From an uncultured Succinatimonas sp. (GTDB taxonomy: Bacteria; Pseudomonadota; Gammaproteobacteria; Enterobacterales; Succinivibrionaceae): DNA of 41,381 bases. The notes under the pieces are model-generated. The model was not told the origin of the DNA, searched no databases, and saw only the letters and a program-made list of their open reading frames with translations. The stretch spans positions 1 through 41,381 of the forward strand of contig NZ_CAJKVK010000007.1 in assembly GCF_905203285.1 (NCBI RefSeq), given 5' to 3'. A program made the position numbers and the translations under genes. This document shows positions 35,339 through 41,381 of the stretch, in pieces (position 1 is the stretch's first letter; each line of letters starts with the position of its first letter).

Positions 35339-37231
35339 ATGTCAAATTCTCCTGAAATTATTAAAAACGCTGTGGACTTTACAAAGGCTCAAAGTGAGGG
35401 ATTAGGTTTTCATTTAAACAGCAAAAATGAAATAAAAACCCACGGTAAATTTACTGCCTTTTTATATCAGATTAGAGATTTGTTTCGCTTTCAAACTACT
35501 ATTAATGCAGAAAAGGCAAAATTGTCAGAAGCCCTGCAGAATATTTTATCCTCTCATTACGGTATTACTGCAGATCCGGGGTCTAGTCCCAATCTAAGTC
35601 CTGCTGAGCTTGATAATTTAAAGCACAATATTAAGCTTGCCTCCGATAGTGCGGCTAATTTCAATAAGCCCGGTGTTGATGTCAAAAAACTGGAAAACGC
35701 CATTCATGCTCGTTTAGGAACGGACCTTTCTCCAAAAGAGTTTGATACAGTTAAAAAAGAGATTTTACGCTATGGCAACAGTCAGCTTGAAGCCATGCGC
35801 TCTTTGGAGCTTAAGTTGCAAAGGCAAGCCGCAGACAAAAATGGGGCTTATCTTATGAGCTCCTCGCAAATTGAGGATTATGAAGGATTAGTCGAGAGCT
35901 TTCTGGCTGAGAAGGCAAGCGGTTCTACGGTTAAAGAAGGAGCAAATCTTTCTGCAAAGAGTGCTGTCATAACAGATGAAAAAGAACTTCTGTCGGTAAT
36001 TGAATTTGAAATAAAACGTATTGCTGACTTATATGCGCAAAGTGTACCGAAAAATCTTGATGCGGCAGTTAAAGAGATTAGAGATTTCTGTAGTGAGGGT
36101 ATGACAAAGGACCAGGTTTCAGAGACTGTTAATGATGCTATAGTCGCCGGATTGCTTAATAAGTATGCTTTTGAACGGTTAAACGAATCTAATAGTACGA
36201 AGGAACCGACAAAAGAGGAAAAAATTCGAACGGAAATTGAATCTGAAATAAAACGTATTGCTGACTTATATGATCAAAGAGTACCGAATAATCTTGATGC
36301 AGCAGTTAAAGAGATTAAAGATTTCTACTATGAAGGTATGCCAAAACACGATCTTTCATCGATTATTAATGATGCCATAGTAGCAGGACTGCTGAAAAAG
36401 ACCGGAGCTCAAGGAGGAAGTAGAGCTCCTGCGCTTCAAGAGAAAACGATGCCTGATTGCCAAATGCCGGCTCAAAACGGAAATCATATCATTCAAGGAC
36501 AGTTTTTTAGACAGCAGCCACTCTCTAATACCTGTTTTATCTTAAGTATATTTAACGGATTGTGTAGTTCAGAGCAAGGTGCTAGATGGCTTAACGATCA
36601 TGTAACGCAAGATCTTGTTCAAAAAGGTACTTTGCATTTTCATCCTCGCGATGCAGAAAATAAGGACTCTGATTTTGAAATTGATATTCACACTCCTGAA
36701 GTACAGCAAGTCAGAAATCAGGTTTTAAGCAGAAAAGGGCTCGATTGTATGAGTGATTTCGAGGCGGCTTGTGCCCATGCTTATATGAAATATTTTGATG
36801 ATGGGTTTGGTAGGGCTTATGTGGATCCTATGGTGAAAGAAATAGGCTTTACCCCTGATCCTGAGGAACCATACATTCCCGGAGATTTGGGAGAAGCCAT
36901 CGTGATGGCAAATATTTTGGGATTATATGTCGACACTAAATCTATTGTAGAGCCAAGCAGTTTAAAAGAAAATCGGCAGAGAGTTATCACAATGGCACAA
37001 GATTTCCTTAGAAATCATAAAGGTATAATTTTACTTCATAAAAACAGCTTGCACTTTACGGCAGTGCAGGATGTAAGGGATAACGGAGATTTTGTCGAAC
37101 TTGATTCTCTAAACGAATCAGGAACAAGACTACTCGAATTTGACGATGTCGCAAATAGACCTATTAATCTTATTTTTATTTCCTTTACACAAGAAAACCA
37201 GTTTAATGCCGAAGATCTTCATAAGGTATAA
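35339..37231 (+). CDS. Candidate T3SS effector with papain/calpain-like cysteine protease domain
   Basis: I do not recognise a named family. The 630-residue protein has a Ser/Asn-rich N-terminus without a Sec signal and a long helical region (about 1-215). Two copies of a unit of about 60 residues follow (about 221-280 and 300-357; each starts with EIKRIADLY and ends with NDAIVAGLL). The C-terminal domain (about 380-625) has a Gln at 386/388, Cys399 in LSNTCFILSIFNGL, His572 in LHFTAVQD and Asp589 in ELDSLN. The order Q-C-H-D fits papain-like peptidases, including calpain-type and effector proteases. ATG 35339 is preferred to GTG 35330 because AAGGTGG precedes it. Its pairing with a CesT-type chaperone gene supports secretion by a T3SS. 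Confidence 0.72.
   Translation: MSNSPEIIKNAVDFTKAQSEGLGFHLNSKNEIKTHGKFTAFLYQIRDLFRFQTTINAEKAKLSEALQNILSSHYGITADPGSSPNLSPAELDNLKHNIKLASDSAANFNKPGVDVKKLENAIHARLGTDLSPKEFDTVKKEILRYGNSQLEAMRSLELKLQRQAADKNGAYLMSSSQIEDYEGLVESFLAEKASGSTVKEGANLSAKSAVITDEKELLSVIEFEIKRIADLYAQSVPKNLDAAVKEIRDFCSEGMTKDQVSETVNDAIVAGLLNKYAFERLNESNSTKEPTKEEKIRTEIESEIKRIADLYDQRVPNNLDAAVKEIKDFYYEGMPKHDLSSIINDAIVAGLLKKTGAQGGSRAPALQEKTMPDCQMPAQNGNHIIQGQFFRQQPLSNTCFILSIFNGLCSSEQGARWLNDHVTQDLVQKGTLHFHPRDAENKDSDFEIDIHTPEVQQVRNQVLSRKGLDCMSDFEAACAHAYMKYFDDGFGRAYVDPMVKEIGFTPDPEEPYIPGDLGEAIVMANILGLYVDTKSIVEPSSLKENRQRVITMAQDFLRNHKGIILLHKNSLHFTAVQDVRDNGDFVELDSLNESGTRLLEFDDVANRPINLIFISFTQENQFNAEDLHKV
36001..36410 (+). repeat. Tandem internal duplication in the effector gene
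   Basis: Two in-frame copies of about 175 bp, starting near 36002 and 36238 (period about 237 bp or 79 codons). They are almost identical at the nucleotide level at their 5' ends (GAAATAAAACGTATTGCTGA in both) and diverge toward the 3' end, so the duplication is fairly recent. Confidence 0.85.
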
Positions 37232-37458
37232 TCGTTTTACGTATTTTGCGCTTTGACCTAAAGGCTTAAGTTATCGGTAGCCAGTCGTGCTGTACTTAAT
37301 CGACAAAACTTCAGCCTTTAGTTCTGATATCAAATTTTGAACTTTTCAATGCTACAATGAAAATTTATAGGTAATTTAAAAAAAGATATTGTTCGAGCCG
37401 CATAGATTAAAAATTGCGCAGCCGAATCAAGCTCTTTCCTTATTTCAAAGGTGAAATC

Positions 37459-38304
37459 ATGCTTGAAGAAGATATTCGTTTAAATGTCGAAAGTGCTCTT
37501 AAAGAAGATTTAGGCGGTGTTTTGGATCCAAACCGCGATATAAGCGCTCAACTTATTCCGGCAGATCTTGAAAGCGAAGCTGCGGTAATTTCCCGTGAAA
37601 GCGGAATTTTCTGCGGTGAAAAATGGGTTGAAGAAACTTTAAGACAGTTAGGCGGTAATGTTGACGTGACTTGGTTTACCAAGGACGGAGATCATGTTAA
37701 GGCAGGACAGGAGCTTTTTCATCTTAAGGGTAATGCACGAGTAATCGCGACAGCCGAACGTACTATTTTAAATTTTGTGCAGATGCTTTCAGGTGTTGCA
37801 ACGGCAGTGCACTCTTACGTAAAGGAAATGGAGGGTACTTCGTGTAATTTATTTGATACCCGCAAAACCATACCCGGACTTCGTACTGCTTTAAAATACG
37901 CCGTAGCTTGCGGCGGCGGCAAGAATCACCGCATCGGACTTTTTGACATGTTTTTTATCAAAGGAAGACATGTTCAGGCGGCAGGCGGAATTAAGAACGC
38001 TATTTTAAAAGCAAGAGAAATTGCCCCTGATAAAAAGATAGATATCATGGTCGAAAGTCTTGAAGAGCTTAAAGAAGCGCTTGAAGCAAAAGCCGATGTC
38101 ATAATGCTTGATAATTTTGATTATGCGCAGATAGAAGAGGCGGTTGCGGTAAACAATCATCAGGCAAAGCTTGAGATTTCAGGTAATGTTAATTTAGAAA
38201 CGATAGGAAAGTTTGCAAAGACGGGAGTGGACTTTATTTCAGTGGGCGCTCTTACTAAGCATATTACGGCGCTTGAAGTATATATGCGCTTTGCAAAAGA
38301 TTAA
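37459..38304 (+). CDS. nadC: Nicotinate-nucleotide pyrophosphorylase (quinolinate PRTase)
   Basis: NadC converts quinolinate and PRPP to nicotinate mononucleotide for NAD synthesis. The N-terminal helix region (VESALKEDLGG) is followed by AERTILNFVQMLSGVAT at about 99-115, the active-site block TRKTIPGLRTALKYAVACGG at about 134-153, GKNHRIGL, IMVESLEEL and VIMLDNF. I chose ATG 37459 (AAAGGTG upstream) over 37414; this gives 281 residues against 297 in E. coli. The gene is monocistronic and ends at a terminator shared with alr. Confidence 0.95.
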   Translation: MLEEDIRLNVESALKEDLGGVLDPNRDISAQLIPADLESEAAVISRESGIFCGEKWVEETLRQLGGNVDVTWFTKDGDHVKAGQELFHLKGNARVIATAERTILNFVQMLSGVATAVHSYVKEMEGTSCNLFDTRKTIPGLRTALKYAVACGGGKNHRIGLFDMFFIKGRHVQAAGGIKNAILKAREIAPDKKIDIMVESLEELKEALEAKADVIMLDNFDYAQIEEAVAVNNHQAKLEISGNVNLETIGKFAKTGVDFISVGALTKHITALEVYMRFAKD

Positions 38305-38321
38305 TTTGCTAAAAAACAAAG

Positions 38322-38342
38322 CAGGCGGGTTTTTCCCGCCTG
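38322..38342. terminator. Bidirectional terminator between nadC and alr
   Basis: CAGGCGGG (38322-38329) and CCCGCCTG (38335-38342) form an 8-bp G+C stem with a 5-nt T loop. Flanking CAAA / TTTG allow the stem to extend with a small bulge. The two converging genes end on either side. Confidence 0.8.
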
Positions 38343-38360
38343 TTTGCTATTTAAGTTTTG

Positions 38361-39440
38361 TTAAATTAGCTCAACGCGGACGCGCGGCATAACTCTGCAG
38401 ACTAATTCGTAAGGAATTGTTCCGCACATTTTTGCGATTTTTTCTACGGGAAGCCCCTTGCCCCACAAGATAGCCTCATCTCCGATTTTATCTTGTGAAT
38501 CGATGCCCAAATCAACAAACAGCATATCCATGCAAACATGTCCTGCCGTTGGAACATATCTGCCGTTTATCAAAACAGGCGTACCGTTAGGAGCAACGCG
38601 CGGATATCCGTCGCCGTAGCCTGTTGCCACGATTCCTATGGTAGTGTCGTAAGGTGCGGTCCAAGCGGCACCATATCCGACTTTTGCTCCTTTTTTTACT
38701 TTACGTATAGCAATAACCGAGCTTTTTAAAGACATTACCGGTTCAAGACCGAAATCTGCGCCTACCTTATCGTCAAAAGGAGAAATGCCGTACATGATGA
38801 TACCCGGGCGTACCCAAGAGGTATGTGAGTCAGGCCAGGCCAAGATCCCGGCTGAGTTGCTAAGGCATAAATCTCCTGAAAAATGTTTGGCAGTCTCTCG
38901 GAAATAATTGATTTGTGCGATATTGTATTCCGTTTCTGCGGGGGTATCGGCAACGCTCAGATGAGAGATAAGACCGATGGGTTTTAAAACATTAGGACAC
39001 TCTTCAAGACGTTCTTTCATTTTCATAACATCTTGAGGATCTGCTCCTAAACGATGCATGCCGATATCAATCTTAAGCCAGCAATGTAAAGGTTTTTCCA
39101 CTTTTGCCCTTTCGATTGCTTCAAGCTGCTCCATATCGTGGACGGCTGTATAAATTTCCGAGCGGGCGATAAACGGAAGATCTTCTTCATTAAAAAAGCC
39201 TTCAAGCAGGATAATAGGTTTTTTTATTCCCTGCTCTCTTAAATTTAAAGCTTCATCAAGACGGGCAACGGCAAAAGCGTCAACTTTTTCATAAAGGGCG
39301 GATGCCACCTGGTAAAGACCGTGACCGTATGCGTTGGCTTTAACGACAGCTACGATTTTCGATCCGGGTACGTATTTTTTGATGGTATCGATGTTGTTTC
39401 TTAAAGCCGTAGTATTGATTTCAGCTGTGGCTGCTTTCAT
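38361..39440 (-). CDS. alr: Alanine racemase (PLP-dependent)
   Basis: Alr interconverts L- and D-alanine for peptidoglycan. The PLP-binding Lys34 lies in VVKANAYGHG. The second catalytic residue, Tyr at about 253, is in KVGYGAAW, and the substrate-binding Met region (AGHVCMDMLFVDL) is present. The 359 residues match E. coli Alr. It lies 12 bp after dnaB, as in E. coli and relatives. Confidence 0.97.
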   Translation of the reverse strand: MKAATAEINTTALRNNIDTIKKYVPGSKIVAVVKANAYGHGLYQVASALYEKVDAFAVARLDEALNLREQGIKKPIILLEGFFNEEDLPFIARSEIYTAVHDMEQLEAIERAKVEKPLHCWLKIDIGMHRLGADPQDVMKMKERLEECPNVLKPIGLISHLSVADTPAETEYNIAQINYFRETAKHFSGDLCLSNSAGILAWPDSHTSWVRPGIIMYGISPFDDKVGADFGLEPVMSLKSSVIAIRKVKKGAKVGYGAAWTAPYDTTIGIVATGYGDGYPRVAPNGTPVLINGRYVPTAGHVCMDMLFVDLGIDSQDKIGDEAILWGKGLPVEKIAKMCGTIPYELVCRVMPRVRVELI

Positions 39441-39452
39441 TTTTGGTACCTA

Positions 39453-40901
39453 TTATTGTAAAAGGACGTCGTCGATAGGAGGTACGTCCATCATTGCAAC
39501 GGTATTGGCTTTATCATAAAAAGCCGTATATGCGCCTTGGAATTGCAATTCAATATCTTTAATAGCGCCGTTACGGTTTTTGCTGACAATTAAAAGGGCT
39601 TTGCCGTTATCTTCTCCGTCCCCGCCTCCGTGATAAGTTGCTTCACGGTGCAGGAACATAATCATATCGGCATCCTGTTCAAGGGAGCCTGATTCTCGGA
39701 GATCGGAGTTCATCGGACGGTGATCTTTACGGTTTTCTACTTCACGGTTTAACTGTGAAAGCGCGATAACCGGTACGTCCAGATCTTTTGCCAGAAGTTT
39801 TAAAGAACGGGATATTTCACCGACTTCAAGGCTGCGGTTTTCAGCTTTTGTTTGTCCTTTCATAAGCTGAATATAGTCAACCATTATGACGGAAAGACCG
39901 CCATGTTCAGCCGCAAGCTTACGGGCTCGCGATCTGACTTCAAGAGGAGTAATGTCGCCCGAGTCATCAATATAAAGTTTGTTGCGCTTTACGTTGTCTT
40001 CTCCGGTTTCGGTAAGCATGGCAACTTTTCTTATGATGTCGTGCCACTGATTGGTCGTGACTTTTCCTTCGGACAATTCACGCATGCTTACACGGCCGAA
40101 GGTTGAAAGCATACGTAAAACTATTTGCTGCGCAGGCATTTCCAAAGAGAAAACCAATGCCGGCTTATGAATATCGGGATTCATTGCGATATTTTCGACG
40201 ATATTCATGGAGAAAGATGTCTTTCCGACACCGGGGCGTGCGGCCACGATGTTTAAACTGCCTGGCTGTAATCCTGATGTAAGCTCGTCAAGTTCGGAAA
40301 ATCCTGACGGAATTCCGGTCATTCTTTGTCCTAACTCTTTATCCTGCTGTATTTTTTCGAGCAGCTTTACCGCATGAGTAAGAGCCGGAACAGGACCTGC
40401 ATCGGTATGGGCATTTTCTTCCGAAAGCTTGAAAATAAGGCCTTGAGCTTCATCATAAAGCTCATCAACGCTGCGCCCTTCAGGCATATATCCCATATTG
40501 CTGATCTTTTCGGCGGCGCTGATAAGACGGCGGCGTCTGGCGTTATTCCTGATGATAAGGGCATATTCAATTGCGACGGATTCAGGTGCAGTATTGGCAA
40601 TAAGCCCTGAAATGTAAGCTTTGCCTCCTACTTTGTCTAAAAGACCGTCATTCTCAAGCAGCGAGCATATGACAGTAGGGTCAAATTCATCTGAAGATGC
40701 GGCACGATTTAAAATACAGGAATAAATAATACGGTTTTTTTCTGACGCAAAATCATCAGGATTTAGCGGACCGATTTCATTGCCTATAGCGGCAAGTAAG
40801 GTACCGTCACGCATTAATGCGCCTAAAAGATTACGTTCAGCCTCAAGGTTTTTAGGCGGATCTTTTAATGTTTCTTCTTTATTTGAATTTGTTGCGGCCA
40901 T
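39453..40901 (-). CDS. dnaB: Replicative DNA helicase DnaB
   Basis: DnaB is the hexameric replication-fork helicase. An N-terminal domain (about 15-170, beginning NLEAERNLLGALM) binds primase. The RecA-like domain follows, with Walker A ARPGVGKTS at about 220, Walker B IMVDYIQLM at about 330, and the arginine-finger region FLHREATYH. The 482 residues match the family (471 in E. coli). No intein is present. Confidence 0.98.
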   Translation of the reverse strand: MAATNSNKEETLKDPPKNLEAERNLLGALMRDGTLLAAIGNEIGPLNPDDFASEKNRIIYSCILNRAASSDEFDPTVICSLLENDGLLDKVGGKAYISGLIANTAPESVAIEYALIIRNNARRRRLISAAEKISNMGYMPEGRSVDELYDEAQGLIFKLSEENAHTDAGPVPALTHAVKLLEKIQQDKELGQRMTGIPSGFSELDELTSGLQPGSLNIVAARPGVGKTSFSMNIVENIAMNPDIHKPALVFSLEMPAQQIVLRMLSTFGRVSMRELSEGKVTTNQWHDIIRKVAMLTETGEDNVKRNKLYIDDSGDITPLEVRSRARKLAAEHGGLSVIMVDYIQLMKGQTKAENRSLEVGEISRSLKLLAKDLDVPVIALSQLNREVENRKDHRPMNSDLRESGSLEQDADMIMFLHREATYHGGGDGEDNGKALLIVSKNRNGAIKDIELQFQGAYTAFYDKANTVAMMDVPPIDDVLLQ

Positions 40902-41016
40902 TATGATCTTTTTGTTTTCAGCAAAAGTGTAGTGCGATTTTAAGACTAAAACCGTTTAATAAAAAGACTTTTTTATAGCCGATATTTTAACATTGATATG
41001 GAATTTTTCTAAAGGA

Positions 41017-41093
41017 TGGCGCACCCGGAGAGATTCGAACTCCCGACCGATCGGTTCGTAGCCGATTACTCTATCCAGCTGAGCTACGGGTGC
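41017..41093 (-). tRNA. tRNA-Arg (anticodon ACG)
   Basis: The 77-nt minus-strand sequence folds as a full cloverleaf: acceptor GCACCCG / CGGGTGC, D arm AGCTCAGCTGGATAGAG, anticodon stem TCGGC / CCGA around TACGAAC, T arm with GTTCGAATC. The anticodon ACG (41057-41059) is decoded with inosine at position 34 for CGU, CGC and CGA. The 3' CCA is genome-encoded (41017-41019). Confidence 0.97.
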
Positions 41094-41130
41094 GCAACGT
41101 AATGAGGTATTCATCACATTACGGGCAGTG

Positions 41131-41158
41131 ATTATAGCAAAAGTTTTTCCTTTTGCAA
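41131..41158 (-). promoter_or_regulatory. Sigma-70 promoter of tRNA-Arg
   Basis: TTGCAA (41153-41158), 16 bp, TATAAT (41131-41136) on the minus strand. The G+C-rich discriminator CACTGCCCG that follows is typical of stringently controlled stable RNA promoters. The start is predicted about 30 bp upstream of the mature tRNA. Confidence 0.85.
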
Positions 41159-41299
41159 GCCTATTTTTAATCAATATTTCATGCTGTTGTAATAAAGGAG
41201 AATTTTTTTAGATTTTTGTTAAGAATGAACCGAATCAGTACATCTAAATCGGCATGAATTTAATTTAAAATAGAAACAAAATTTAGGGAGCAGTGTCTG

Positions 41300-41381
41300 A
41301 TGTTAAAGAAATCTTCTGTAAAAGGAATCGTGCTTGCAGGAGGAACCGGCAGCCGCCTTTTTCCTATGACGCTTACGGTCA
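41300..41381 (+). CDS. rfbA: Glucose-1-phosphate thymidylyltransferase RfbA/RmlA, N-terminal part
   Basis: The 27 codons present encode KGIVLAGGTGSRLFPMTLTV after a short leader. This is the nucleotide-binding start of dTDP-glucose pyrophosphorylases, the first step to dTDP-rhamnose for O-antigen or other surface glycans. AGGGAG lies 10 nt before ATG 41300. The gene runs off the window, so other sugar nucleotidyltransferases are not strictly excluded. Confidence 0.8.
   Translation, partial: MLKKSSVKGIVLAGGTGSRLFPMTLTV

Noticed and set aside
1..41381. CRISPR arrays, prophage genes or an rRNA operon
   Set aside because: No regularly spaced repeats, phage structural or integrase genes, or rRNA sequences were seen in the window.

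Overview
The window looks like a low-G+C gammaproteobacterial chromosome. The signs are the order bamD / rluD-pgeF-clpB, prfB (with its programmed frameshift) next to lysS, dnaB next to alr, and an E. coli-type phospholipase-D-family PssA. A type III secretion (T3SS) chaperone and candidate effector suggest a host-associated bacterium. A member of the Aeromonadales/Succinivibrionaceae would fit, but that is inference from gene content, not from a phylogenetic marker.

Layout. Positions 1-7228 hold a tight minus-strand cluster: Xaa-Pro aminopeptidase, pssA, an MdtG-like exporter, recG and the start of an AsmA-like gene. A divergent plus-strand prlC (7438-9501) ends at a bidirectional terminator, facing a 1087-residue protein with a UbiB/ADCK-like kinase core (9531-12794). 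A perfect TGTGA-N6-TCACA site and a 15-bp palindrome lie upstream of that gene. Next come an exported phytase-like esterase (13185-14522), a decayed IS200/IS605 tnpA with its end hairpin (14654-15001), a membrane protein with eight CxxCxG motifs (15112-16683), azlCD, and clpB with a sigma-32-like promoter.

From 20783 to 25647 lie pgeF, rluD, bamD, a quinone oxidoreductase-like gene with a cupin gene, and rluA. A probable tnpB relic and a compositionally different Cys-rich Sel1-repeat gene follow (25666-27329). The minus-strand group dapA-trmB-amgK-murU-djlA is tightly coupled, with start/stop overlaps at three of its four junctions. It joins lysine/peptidoglycan precursor synthesis, tRNA modification, MurNAc recycling and a membrane J-protein. 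lysS and prfB lie upstream behind a terminator.

The most unusual part is 34850-37231: a CesT-like T3SS chaperone gene directly followed by a 630-residue protein with a tandem repeat and a papain/calpain-like Cys-His-Asp signature. No secretion apparatus is in the window. The right end holds nadC, alr, dnaB, tRNA-Arg(ACG) with a strong promoter, and the first codons of an rfbA-type thymidylyltransferase gene.
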